The position numbers and the translations under genes are program-made. This document shows, piece after piece, positions 45,901 through 55,567 of a DNA stretch of 64,000 bases. Below the pieces are notes generated by a model. It did not search any database. It was not told the DNA's origin and worked only from the letters and a program-made list of their open reading frames with translations. The number at the start of each line of letters is the position of its first letter. Position 1 is the stretch's first letter. The stretch spans positions 10,158,331 to 10,222,330 of the forward strand of contig OZ023214.1 in the NCBI GenBank assembly GCA_963995525.1. The letters run 5' to 3'. This DNA is from Escarpia spicata. Its lineage: Eukaryota; Annelida; Polychaeta; Sabellida; Siboglinidae.

Positions 45901-47302
45901 CGCAATTCCTTGATGCATGGACTCCATTTCCACTATAGTGGTAAGAGAATGAATGCCCTCATAGCATTGTCTACAGACAGCAGTGTCTGTAAAAAGTCTG
46001 TCTGTAAAAAGACATGCGTGGGGCTACATTGTATATTAAATTAATACTGATTTTTTTAAACAATTAACAAGGATGGAGCTTAAGTTACAAAAGTCAAAAC
46101 AAATTGTGTATGATTTAATAGTGTTACATCATATTATAGTTCTGTTTTATCCGCAGTGGTCTGCGATGCGCTGTCACTTGGGCAGAGCATGTTATGTGGT
46201 CCCTGCCTTGGGGGTCATGATCCCTGCTATCAGCACACTTAACAAACACCCAGAGAACTACACAAAGAATATTGGTTAAATATATAGCATCAATAAATAA
46301 AGTAATAAAAAGCTTTGATAAAATGTTTATTATATTTCGTGTTACTGGTGATTCTGATGATGCTTGGTTTTCTTTTAGATTACGACTATCAAAGCTGAAC
46401 CAAGAGATGAAAGAAACGGAAGGAATGTATGGAATACAAGGTCAGTCGATGTTAATATTTAGCTTTGTATCAAGGTAGATTACACTGCTTATAGGATCAA
46501 ATATACTCTAGACAGGACTTGTGTATATGCAGGAGTTTGGAATCAGTGTAGTAGATCATGGCCAAGGGGGGGCATGTCGTTTCTAGCATGGCTTATATTG
46601 TATAGTTTGTTAAACTAAGTAGTTGTGAGTTAGTTATCTGTCCATCACATGACCTATTACCTAGAAACAAGGTCCATTAAGCCATAAAAATGGATGCTAG
46701 ACACGTGGAATGTTCAGACTTTCCATTGTGTATTGTTAAAATTCTAGTCCCAAATGTTTTATTTATGAGAAAAACATAAGGCAAAGTTGTTCAAGTGAGA
46801 ACTGCATGTGGGAAAGGTTGATCTAGCAGATGTCACGCCGTACTAATAGAGTGTGTAATGTAATGCGCATACTTGTTACTTACATAAAGATTGTTGGCGA
46901 AGCAAAGCTTGATAGAGGTCACACCCGTAACTATGGATTGTGACATAGGCACACAGCGACATACTGGATCCATCAATTGTATTACGGGTTATTTCATTGC
47001 TTATTTCCACCCATTGAATTCCTTTCGATTGGTATGAGTAGCACGTGAACAGGCCATTGACACAGTAATGTTACAATTAATAGTTCTGCAAACTATTCAA
47101 CAACTACAAGTGTATGCAATCTACATTTAAGTTTCATCATCCATCTTCTAAGTTTTTTCTAGAGTTTTAAGTATATATTTCCACCGGCATGCAGTCTGAT
47201 ACTTTGTTTGTGGTTGCAGGGGACGAAACATTCAACGAAGTCTTCCGAGACTTCACTTCAATGGCCAACAATGCACCAGAGAAGCTCAACCGAAACAAAT
47301 AG
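31154..47302 (+). CDS. ACAP: ACAP-type Arf GTPase-activating protein (PH, Arf-GAP, ankyrin), 5' incomplete
   Basis: Fourteen exons, all with GT/AG borders and compatible phases: 31154-31275, 33725-33877, 34704-34809, 35428-35531, 36519-36650, 36980-37144, 37720-37952, 38894-38986, 41921-42144, 43111-43220, 43634-43694, 44448-44497, 46379-46440, 47220-47302 (stop TAG). Joined, they give 565 residues. A PH domain starts at MEGYLFKR (fragment residue 24); the Arf-GAP zinc finger is C178-x2-C181-x16-C198-x2-C201 with the arginine finger at R206; ankyrin repeats span about 403-530; the end is [11 protein letters not shown]. The order matches ACAP1/2/3 (centaurin-beta), which stimulate GTP hydrolysis on Arf6-class GTPases at endosomal and plasma membranes. 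The N-terminal BAR domain of the family was not found upstream, so its exons are either further away or missed. Introns are loaded with tandem repeats. Which of the three vertebrate paralogues is closest cannot be settled. Confidence 0.93.
31325..31630. repeat. 62-bp tandem array (5 copies) in ACAP intron
   Basis: Five copies at about 62-bp spacing, marked by GTCTTCAGGG at 31339, 31401, 31463, 31525 and 31585. It begins about 50 bp after the 5' splice site of the first ACAP exon. Each unit holds a pyrimidine stretch followed by CTTCAG and a G run, which resembles a 3' splice site. Confidence 0.9.
31664..31849 (-). pseudogene. LINE C-terminal remnant
   Basis: The 61-codon minus frame includes [19 protein letters not shown], the Arg-rich GRPxxRWxDCVxxDL motif typical of the extreme C-terminus of several non-LTR retrotransposon polyproteins. 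There is no reverse-transcriptase sequence nearby. It directly abuts the 27-bp minisatellite. Confidence 0.65.
31863..32718. repeat. 27/28-bp minisatellite with a palindrome in each unit
   Basis: About 31 units of CCCCCATCTACCCCTTGAAG plus CATGCTT, 27 bp with occasional 28-bp units. GAAGCATGCTTC, a perfect 12-bp palindrome, recurs in nearly all units. Frames along it (for example minus 31979-32359) are repetitive artefacts. It lies in the first ACAP intron seen. Confidence 0.95.
32719..33724. other. ACAP: ACAP intron, non-repetitive part
   Basis: AT-rich intron sequence between the minisatellite and the second PH exon. No further exon or element is recognised. The acceptor before 33725 is TTTTCCATTCACAG. 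Confidence 0.6.
33990..34310 (-). mobile_element. SINE family 1, tRNA-derived copy in ACAP intron
   Basis: On the minus strand the head, from about 34304, reads GGCGCAGTGGTTAGAGTGCT (A-box region) and continues to GGGGTTTGAACCC (B box) near 34251-34265, as in a tRNA. The body contains the stretch around GACACCCGGTAGAAGGGACC (plus-strand reading, about 34121-34140). Pieces of the same element flank the LINE nest at 55800-55923 and 60281-60400. The left end is not sharply defined. Confidence 0.8.
35428..35531 (+). CDS. ACAP: ACAP exon 4 seen here: PH to Arf-GAP linker
   Basis: Encodes the polar linker [18 protein letters not shown] continuing to QPPSYEAEK. The exon ends GAGAA before GTATGT, splitting a lysine codon that is completed by the G starting the Arf-GAP exon. 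Low complexity and Ser-rich, as expected of a flexible spacer. Confidence 0.85.
35630..36165. repeat. CCCT-type polypyrimidine array in ACAP intron
   Basis: About 535 bp of CTCCCTCC with interspersed CGCTCC and CACTCC, one strand almost purely pyrimidine. The Ser/Pro/Leu frame on plus and Glu/Gly/Arg frame on minus are artefacts. It lies between the linker exon and the Arf-GAP exon. Confidence 0.95.
36238..36505. repeat. TGTCAC-based imperfect tandem array
   Basis: Imperfect units of about 18-24 bp built on CATGTCACTGTGTGTCATTG, running up to within about 15 bp of the Arf-GAP exon acceptor (GTCGCCAG before 36519). Confidence 0.85.
36519..37952 (+). CDS. ACAP: ACAP exons 5-7 seen here: Arf-GAP domain
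   Basis: Exons 36519-36650, 36980-37144 and 37720-37952. They encode the zinc finger ([19 protein letters not shown] through [10 protein letters not shown]), the conserved [15 protein letters not shown] and [20 protein letters not shown], and then the charged segment [20 protein letters not shown] followed by a Lys/Pro/Ser-rich linker. The four zinc cysteines and the catalytic arginine are all present, so GAP activity is expected. A (GT)n run at 36883-36925 lies just before the middle exon. Confidence 0.93.
36883..36926. repeat. GT microsatellite
   Basis: A (GT)n run in the intron directly upstream of the ACAP exon at 36980; it also supplies much of that acceptor's upstream T content. Confidence 0.9.
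38894..38986 (+). CDS. ACAP: ACAP exon 8 seen here: linker before ankyrin repeats
   Basis: Thirty-one codons, [19 protein letters not shown] continuing to HPVTTPAG. Acceptor GTTTGCAG, donor GTCAGT, phase 1 on both sides, so skipping it would keep the frame. No domain is visible. Confidence 0.75.
39276..39747. repeat. 47-bp tandem array (about 10 copies) in ACAP intron
   Basis: Unit GTAATGCTAATAACTGATGT plus CCTTGGTTTGTTGCTCCATCGATGTAT (shown in two parts only to mark it), 47-bp spacing. It runs straight into the 40-bp array without a spacer. Confidence 0.9.
39748..41770. repeat. 40-bp satellite (about 50 copies) in ACAP intron
   Basis: Unit TTAGTTTCATTACAGCCATG plus CAGCACAGTGCTGTAGTAAG, about 50 copies over 2.0 kb. 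Two variants, CAGCACAGTGCTG and CAGCACTGTGGTG, are mixed. Every unit has a TTACAG acceptor-like word and a GTAAGT donor-like word 20 nt apart. Confidence 0.95.
41776..41890 (+). mobile_element. SINE family 2, 3' part, next to ACAP exon
   Basis: Plus-strand copy reading AATGCTTCCCAGAGATGGTG through TTGCCAGGGAGTGATGT, GAGCAGTCCTGAGGACTGGG and the tail ACTGCGCTATAGAAGAACTT. It abuts the end of the 40-bp satellite and ends only about 30 bp before the exon at 41921, so it may supply the branch-point region of that acceptor. Confidence 0.85.
41921..44497 (+). CDS. ACAP: ACAP exons 9-12 seen here: acidic segment and ankyrin repeats
   Basis: Exons 41921-42144, 43111-43220, 43634-43694 and 44448-44497. 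An acidic stretch ([15 protein letters not shown]) is followed by ankyrin repeats: [74 protein letters not shown], and [17 protein letters not shown]. The 41921 exon ends exactly at the first of a series of tandemly copied 5' splice sites (see 42120-42650). Phases 0, 2, 0 and 2 link the exons without gaps. Confidence 0.92.
42120..42650. repeat. 83-bp tandem duplication of exon end and 5' splice site
   Basis: Seven copies, the last degenerate, at 82-83 bp spacing. Each carries CTCATGAAGGCCATCGCCAG (the last bases of the exon at 41921-42144) plus GTGAGT and following intron. Donor positions are 42145 (used in the model), 42228, 42310, 42393 (mutated to GTGATT), 42476 and 42558; the seventh, near 42640, has lost the donor. 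Confidence 0.95.
44498..46378. other. ACAP: ACAP intron, nothing recognised
   Basis: A 1.9-kb AT-rich intron. Short frames on both strands show no motif. A small block near 44810-44880 has repeated CCGG-containing words (TTTACCCGGC, GTACCCGGC) but no identifiable element. Confidence 0.5.
46379..47302 (+). CDS. ACAP: ACAP exons 13-14 seen here and stop
   Basis: Exons 46379-46440 and 47220-47302 encode [20 protein letters not shown] and [20 protein letters not shown] followed by EKLNRNK and a TAG stop at 47300-47302. The ending matches the conserved C-terminal GDET...F.DFS.MA...PEKLNR pattern of ACAP proteins, so the 3' end of the gene is complete. Confidence 0.92.
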
Positions 47303-48119
47303 CAGGCGATGTGGGGGACTCGGTGGCACTCGCCGGTACTCGCTGGTCAAACCAGTGTGTCTTACACAGACTAGCGGAACAACACGTTGGACAGGCACAC
47401 GATGTAAATAGGAGTCCGTTGTGCTTTGTGACTTTGTAGCTTCTGCATTTCCCCCAGTGGAGCGTGTGAATTAAAGAGCATGGTGCTGACCAGGGTCACA
47501 CAGTCTCAGGTTGCGTTGCTTTGCTGCGCCAGTATGTTGTAAGATATGTTCGGATGAAAATTGTCAACAACATGAGAGATTTATCTGGAGGAGTTGATTC
47601 ACATGATTGTGATAACTGTGGTGCATTTGTCTCAAGTGGTTGTGCTTACCACATCTTTGTGGAGGAATAGTTCAAGTAACAGACAGCAGCATTGAAGTGC
47701 CAAAGGTTCTAAACAATGACAAGTTCTGCAGTGTGACACCAAGTGGCTGATGAGGGTGTTCGTGTAAAAATCAAGTAGTTATTTTGCTATTTTTGTATGG
47801 CGTAAATGTGATGCTTTGGCTGTTGCTTTATTCGCCAGTTACTGTTCCCGTGAATATTGTACACTTACGGACCTCTGCCGATTCCCTTTTTGTGGCAGTT
47901 TACACCTTTAGACGATGACTTAATGGACCATGAGTTGAAGGTAATGGTAGTTAATATGTTATAAATAATATAGTGTATAAGATGTTTGTTGTATAGATGT
48001 ACATTCTCTTGTGTTGTGGATGTTGTTTGAACAAGTTGTGAAATGGATTGAATGGTTTGCATTGCAGGTAAGTTTATCTGCCTACATGCAAATGAACATG
48101 CACACTTGTGCATAATAAA
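47303..48119 (+). promoter_or_regulatory. ACAP: ACAP 3' untranslated region with poly(A) signal
   Basis: The first clear AATAAA after the ACAP stop is at 48114-48119, followed by T/G-containing sequence, giving a 3' UTR of about 0.8 kb. No other exon is recognised in between. Confidence 0.55.
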
Positions 48120-48159
48120 ATACAGTGTTCACGAATGTCTCAATGACTAAAGTTTCTTC

Positions 48160-48391
48160 TAAACATCTTAGATTGTATTTCAGAATCATCGTCCTGACAG
48201 TATATCTACATACATCGGTATAGACGTACAGCAGACTAAACATCTTAGATTGTATTTCAGAATCATCGTCCTGACAGTATATCTACATACATCGGTATAG
48301 ACGTACAGCAGACTAAACATCTTAGATTGTATTTCAGAATCATCGTCCTGACAGTATATCTACATACATCGGTATAGACGTACAGCAGACT
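48160..48391. repeat. 77-bp tandem repeat, three copies
   Basis: CATCTTAGATTGTATTTCAG recurs at 48164, 48241 and 48318 with identical downstream sequence in all three copies, so the duplication is recent or constrained. It starts just past the presumed ACAP poly(A) site. Confidence 0.95.
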
Positions 48392-51300
48392 CAAACTTTA
48401 TGGGGCATTTTGGCTGTAGGCCTAATTCTTTCATATAATCATATATAAACATATAATATATAGCACACCAAAGCCAATCTGTTTAAAGTTTTGACCCCTG
48501 GTTGCGTGTGATAATATGTTTTTATTTAAAATTCAAACTGTTATTACACATAATACAATCATAAATACAAAATTATAATGATGTGTAATTATTTGCACCA
48601 AACAAAATTATTTTCATGAATTTGAGAGCTTAGTTGTCAGCAGTTGTATATCCTATTTCGTATAATGGAGGGTCTGTCACATACAGCACTACCTTATATG
48701 CATAACTGGTCTGCTTACGGTGCATTTATATATAATTTATATATTGGCACGTCTGTTGGCATGATCACAAAGGCTTTATAAGGGCAGAGACAAAATTTCA
48801 GTCAATCTGGTGACTTCAATCAGGTCACTAACTTGTAAAAGGGGCCAATCCACCAACCCAGCACATTTTCACCTCATAAAATAATGTGTAAACCACTAAC
48901 TTATTGCTTGGACAGCAAACTATCAAATTGATGGTACTGTAGTCCACTATCCTTTTAGCCCCAGTATCATGGGGGTATCTATTTATTGTCTAAAACGTAA
49001 AAAAATTGGGTAAGACTGAATTGCAGTTTTTATGTTCACTGCAAGAATACATAATGTTTAAGTATTAATGTATTTATTTTAGTTGAACCGAGGTCTTTGC
49101 TGTGTGTGTTGTTGTTGTTTGTGCATGAGCCTGATAGTTGTTATATGCCTTGTCCCAATATTCAGCTTTCCAAACTGGCAAGATTGGACATTTTGCGAAC
49201 AAACGGGTAGTTGACCAGATTGATCAACATTGGCGCTTGAAGCTTTTGAACAAAATGTGTAACAGAAATGCGTTATCTTTGAAGGAAAATCACAAATTGA
49301 GTATGTGACCAGATTTAATAACTTTGACACTTGAAGCTTTTGAACAAAACGCATAACAGAAATGCGTTATCTTTGAAGGAAATTAATGCGATATTGGAAC
49401 CAATCGATGAAGGTCACACAGCTTTTAGTCTTTTGTGTAATAGCTGTGCTTGTAATTACTATAGTTTGGGTTAGCTTTGTTAACCAGCTATAACGTGATT
49501 TTATTTGATATCATAAAGGATGGTCTCATTAAGTTTGTAAAGTCCAAAAAACAATGCATTTAGTATTGTTTCAACCCCCTTTCCTCACCCCCACCATTTC
49601 TACTATCCAAAATTGCTATTAGCGTCAATTTGCATTAACGTATGGCTCACTCACTCTGTGGTGCCATTGGATGAATAATATTTGCCTGCGATATATGTGG
49701 TGATGAACATTAACATGTTTTGGGACTTGGTGAAATGATGCGACCACCCCTAGCACCAAACAGCATAAAATGTAATTTTATAGGATGAAACCCAATTAAA
49801 ACGTTGAACAGTTTTAATTTGCAGTGTGAAATATGTTAAAATTGTACAGCATTTTGGCCCATATGCAGACGCATAATGAATGTATGCATCCAAATGTGTA
49901 ATTTTCTTGTTTTGTTGATTCAACGGAATCACTGTCTCATATTTCATCTATTTTCCTGCATCAGAAACATAAATCTAGTAATTTTAAGAACACAATTTAA
50001 TCTTGAGACAATGCCATCATATCTTAATAGAACGCCGATACTTCAGTTTGACATTATATTCATATCAGATGATGCAACTTTGAAAATAAATTTTGTAGTT
50101 TTTCATAAATTGCATTTTAGATTCAGATCAACAAGAAGTCTTAACAATTATTATTATGCACTATTTTTTATGCATGTCTAGTTGTAAACTGCCAAAAATT
50201 TGTACATGCATTTGGTGAGTTCTGCTTAATTGAAGTATATCCGTTATATAGAGCAGTATTGTAGTCTAGCTAGTCTTTTGTTTGTCGGCAAACTGTTGTC
50301 ACCCAACATTTCTTTCCTGGCCTTTATCTCACATTGCCACAAAGAGTTCTCATGGCTCAGTTCCCAACAAATACCTTCAGAGAGTCGAGAGAATTTACAA
50401 GCTGTTATTGTTGTACATGTATATTTTAAAAGTTATGTAAAACTATGCTGTGGTTGACATTGTGTTGTTATTAAAAGTTGCAGCCAAATTGTTTATTGTT
50501 CTTGATCCTAAATGAACCAATAAATCAATCATGTAATGTGCCTTCTTAGTTCATCATGCAGATATCTGATGACAGTGTATCACATTTAAATGCCATAATC
50601 ACAGAAAAAATAAATCATTTTGACTAAAGTGACAAGACGTTGTGCCTGCCTGCATTTGTGCTCCTTTTATTGTGATGAGTATTTACAATTTGTTATAATC
50701 AAATGTACCATATGTTATGGTGCTAGTACTGTTTTTTCTTTTGTAGGTATCGTTTCGCTACATGCCACCCTTTTGGATATTCATCCATGAAGTAGTGTTA
50801 TAGGGTTAAGCCTTGCTATTCTTGATCAGAGTTTAACCACCCTTCTTTTCTATATATCTAACACCACAACAATAGATGTTAGCCAGTTACATTAATCGCT
50901 AATTGCATTCAATTAAACACTGAGCGTTTTCAGCACCATGTCTGATAAAAAGCCACTAACTTATATTTGACTTCTCGCCATACGCATCTTATTTCTGATT
51001 GTAATTTGACATACAGCAGTACATGCATGCAACACCCTACTAAGAAAACATCACCGTTTCTAAAAATGGAGGGTCGATGTTTTAAACCAAACTAAACTAG
51101 TCAACCAAGTGTGTATACACTGGTACAGCTTGACGTCAACTGTAGACCACACCAACCTATTCGAGATTCAGCTCTGTGCAAGGCATCACGAGTAACTAGT
51201 GGTCTAGCTAGTGATGATAGTTATTAGTATATTATATAAATTGCTACAATATGTACAATGGTACAATACACACAAACATGGTCTTACTGTTTCACGCAAA

Positions 51301-52070
51301 TTAGCAAACGGATGGTGCAAATGAATTTAATAATTATTTCTTATGCATCACAATGAATAAATAAACGTTTGAATTGGGACAGCCTTACAAACAAAGTAGC
51401 TTATAAAACTAGTCAAACAAATTTTAAATGAGTTATTTATCATTAACTGTAGAATACTGTCGTTAGACATGGAGTTTAGCAGACCTTAACGAAAAAATGG
51501 CGTCCCTGCTTTCTATTTTTTAATCGTTCTTCAAAATTATTTTTCATGGTTCAACTCTTCCACCATCAATCCGAAAGTAAAATAATGATCTGGCCACTCC
51601 TGTTGCTTACAAAAAATGTCCGACAGGTGGAGTAACCGTACACGGCAGGTAAAACCACTGATCAGTGGTTAAAACATACGAGGTGAGGAAACGGCGTCTT
51701 TTTTGTTGGCTCACGTAGTCTTTTATAAACAACTGCGCAGACGTAAACGCTGAAGCCGAACAGAGAATGGTTTGGACTTGATTCAGCGCAAAAACTCAGA
51801 ATATCAACTGTTTACTTTAAAATTGACATAAAAATAGTATGTTGCTTTTTATTAACTTTGTTATTTGTTAGTTTTATAAACATTATTTATGAATAAATAT
51901 TAATTCTCTTGTAACATAGTTATTATTGCTGTTCTGGATAGTCCGAACGCATGTAACACAACACTACGAGCGTAACACCGCAGGTGTACAATAGAAACAG
52001 GTCGAAAGTTGTACAGGTCTTCGTGAGGAGATTTTGTCATATCGGCTTGCCTAGCAACTGTTCGCGACCA
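48392..52070. other. intergenic DNA between ACAP and the NHR-PARP gene
   Basis: AT-rich sequence with no recognised exon or RNA gene. It contains a two-copy 94-bp direct repeat (49195-49384, marked by GAAATGCGTTATCTTTGAAG) and an 18-bp perfect palindrome AACCACTGATCAGTGGTT at 51653-51670. Frames such as plus 49876-50181 have no motif. Confidence 0.5.
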
Positions 52071-52120
52071 AGTTCCGATTTCAAGATGGCGGAGGATGTG
52101 TAAACAAATAATAACAGCGC
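52071..52120 (+). promoter_or_regulatory. candidate promoter/5' UTR with YY1-like motif and 5-codon uORF
   Basis: AAGATGGCGGAGG at 52083-52095 matches the AAGATGGCGG motif often found just downstream of animal transcription starts. Its ATG opens a tiny frame, MAEDV then stop (52086-52103). It lies about 590 bp before the NHR-PARP start codon on the same strand. Its role as that gene's promoter is inferred from position only. Confidence 0.35.
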
Positions 52121-52673
52121 GCATAACCCGAATCAGCTCAACACAACTCTATTAACAACTGTCGCAATCTTACAAAACAAAATTATAATATATAATTTAT
52201 CACATTAATTCTGCCGCCGTGTTGTAAAAACAGGGGTTTGCTTATACAAAAAACATGTTTATTATGCTGGCAGAAATGGTAAAGCAGGTTCTTGAAAACA
52301 AAAGCAATGCAGCCATTACTTTCATTTTAAGTAAATGCACTCTTGATATGAGAAAATATTTATTTGGACCATAGAATGAGTAATTTTCACGGACCAGTTT
52401 CTTTTCAACTCAAGTTCACCGTATATGACAACAGCATGGCATGTGCACATTATAAACCCACAGCCATTTCATAGCTACACAATGGACGCTGTAGTGTTTG
52501 TAGTTTACAATTTAAATGATAACTGTACTGAGTTTACCATCTCGTCAATTTTCATCTCATGATAACTGTAAGTAAGTTTCAAAAGCTGCTTGCCTATAGG
52601 TGAGCTTAATATAGTTTAAAATGTCAACGTATTTTAAGAGTTGGTCAGTGAACGGTTATTTGTAGGTGAGAGC

Positions 52674-55567
52674 ATGGAAAAACTGCAATTTCACCCCAGC
52701 TGTGGTTGCAAGGCTGAGGTGACTAATGGTCAGTGCACGGCACGTCGACCAAAGTAAGTTTCCTGTCTGTCTATGCTATAGGCCTGTCGCCTCTCACCGT
52801 AATGACCGCTGATAGTAACTTGGTTGATGCTAGGTAACGTATATGGCTACATAATTTAGAAGAATAAACAAGACCCTGATTCAGAGTACGTAGTGTAATT
52901 AGAAAGTAAACACTTATTGGCATTCCTTTGATCTTCTATTCAATATAAACTGCAATGGCTACGGATAAGGATGCAGACACTATGTTTCCAGACACTAAAG
53001 CATGACATTAATAATGTTGTTTTGCAATGTTTGCTTAATTTTGTTTAGAACATAGCGGATGATGATTGCAATGGTGGTTAGTGCTGATGGGATTCAAATT
53101 ATAACTGTTGCAACATAATCCTTTTAATTCAGACCTGCAAATGGTGTTGTAAATTATGTTTGCAGTCCTGCGGATGACTTCTCCGATGGTGGTGTGCTGA
53201 CTAATCGCACACTGCGAGCTGGCGAGATATTTGAGGTGAAAATTGATGAGATGGTTGACTGTTGGATTGGCTCACTCGAGATCGGGGTGACAATTCATTC
53301 CCCCACAACCCTAAAGTTCCCGTCTTCGATGACAAATCTCTCGTCCGGGACATGGATGTTGACAGCTTATGGTGTGAAACACAACGGTACGGTTATCAAG
53401 GACGACTATGGACAGAGTCTGGATGACCTGACTGTAAGTATCACCAACAGAGGAAGACAGTTTAAACATACAGCTGTATTTATATGGTCAATTCAATCAA
53501 TTATGTAGATTATGAAACTTTTAAAATAAAATTTACTTGTCTAACCTTATTTGATTGTACTTAACATTTTTGTTTGTTCACTTTGTTGTCTTTTCTGAAA
53601 TACTGTATGTAATGGCCGTCACTGTTGTTGAATATAAATATATGTATATATATATACATACATGTATATATATATATATACATACAGCTAGTCAGAAGAC
53701 AACATTTAGTCTTGAGGGTTGCTCAAAGTGCTGCGCACTTCACCCCGTGGCAGACCTTTCATTCCTATGCCAATGCGACATCTCTGGAAAGCATTCAAGT
53801 TAAATCGTTTGAGTTTCTGCTGGAAAAGTACCATGGAAGGGCTTACTTTGTAACCACTGGCTGTTAAGGACCAGTTGCTACATTGACTGACATTATTAAA
53901 GGAAATAAAAACAAGGCATTAACTAAATCCGTTTTCCATGTGTACACAAAGTTTAACACTGTATGTAATATTTGAGAACATTAAAAAAATACCGAAAAAT
54001 ACAATTGTAGTATAAATTCGATTTTAAATCCGTCTGTGTAGTGATTCCTGCGGAAAATAAAAATTTAATGAGTTAGGCGATCACGTGGTATCGTGATGTC
54101 ACATGTGACATATACTCGCATCAGGCCGATCCTTTCCATGTATTCAAAGCATGTTTACAAGGATAGCTTTTGGGTTGAAACAAGTGTCAGAATGAGTTAT
54201 TGTGCGATATTCCGAAGTAATACAAACACTAGTCATCATAGAGGAACAAGCAGTTATCTTATGGTTCCATATGAATCCAATTGTATTCAAACCAAAGAAT
54301 GCGAATGGGCATACAACTTACCAGTCGACCAGGCTTCGCTGAGCTTCGGCTCGTTTTCAGAATAATTATATCGATTGCAACTCACCGGAGATAATCTACA
54401 CCAATAAACATACATAGCAAACATATATTGCATCCAGGTACAGAAAGTAGTTGTATAATCTCATAATATCACTAGAATATTGATATATGAAGGAGGAGTT
54501 GTACAATTTATCCTAACATAAATTAGTCAATAAATTTCCGTTGATCTCGGTAGCTCAATCAGTAGACGCGTTGGTTTCGTGTAATTTATTTTACAATCGG
54601 GCGACACCAGTTCAAGCCTGACACCAAATCATTGGTTTTCTTGACATTTTTTTGTTTGTTTTCACGAAGTAATATAAGACAAAGAATTTTTATACTATTA
54701 TGCACTGTTTGTAAATGTTTTTAAAATGTTGTAGTAATTATTTATTCGCCACAAAAATGAAAATATGGTAATTGTATATAACGATTTTTCTAAATTTTAT
54801 TTATCCAGACAAATATAATGTAATGGATGAATAATTAATTATATATATATATATAATTAATATATAATTAATTATACATCCATCAAACAAATTGACCTGT
54901 TGCAGATATGTGTAAGTGGAACTACAATGTTGGAAATTACTTCCTTTACAATGGTTTTTTTTTCTTTTCTTTTTTTCTGACCATATTTGTTATTTCACTT
55001 TCTTCCACCACCCCCCTCCAAGAACATAGTGTTTTGATTGGTGTTTTGTAAATAATCAAGTACACATATATTCCCAATTGGTACACTAATGCCTTTTGCC
55101 AGATTCGGTTCAATATTTACAAAGAACTTATTGAATCCATCAGCAATATCTGTCTTGAGACTTGACATTATATTTACACAAACCTGAGATCAGAACAATC
55201 ATTACTGCATATAATGACATCACTGGTCCACGTAATTGGACAGGCAATATATAGGTCTACTACTATTCATCAATGTGATTCAGTCTGTATAATATGAATC
55301 AATCAAAGCCATATCGTAAAGGGTGAAACATGGTCTGATCTGACACGTGGTTGTGTACTTTAAAATATATTCCGACAGTCCGTGTTTTCTGTTGTTTCTT
55401 GCAGCGGGGCGACCGTGTAGGAGTTGTCCGGAAGGAGGACGATACCCTTCACTTCACCATTAATGGTGTAGATCAGGGCAAAGCCGCAACCGACATCCCA
55501 GCGGGAGTTTATGGGGTGGTTGACCTCTTTGCACAGGCTGCCCAGGTTACCATCGTTGACAATTCAG
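52674..55567 (+). CDS. NHR-PARP exons 1-3: Neuralized homology repeat
   Basis: Exon 1 (80 bp) carries the start of the NHR (FHPSCG...NGQCTARRP) and ends at a strong GTAAGT donor; exon 2 starts one base into the split Asn codon and runs to SLDDLT; exon 3 supplies the C-terminal strands ([20 protein letters not shown] and [18 protein letters not shown]). All expected NHR strands are covered. Reading past 55567 would add only eight residues (GGMIHIAQ) before a stop at 55591-55593. Confidence 0.88.

Noticed and set aside
54540..54636. Functional tRNA gene
   Set aside because: A- and B-box-like words are present, but acceptor stem pairing and spacing are poor; more like a SINE head or pseudogene.
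55351..55404. Extension of NHR exon 3 upstream into an in-frame ATG
   Set aside because: The stretch before 55405 is a pyrimidine-rich acceptor region (TGTTTCTTGCAG) and has no NHR similarity.
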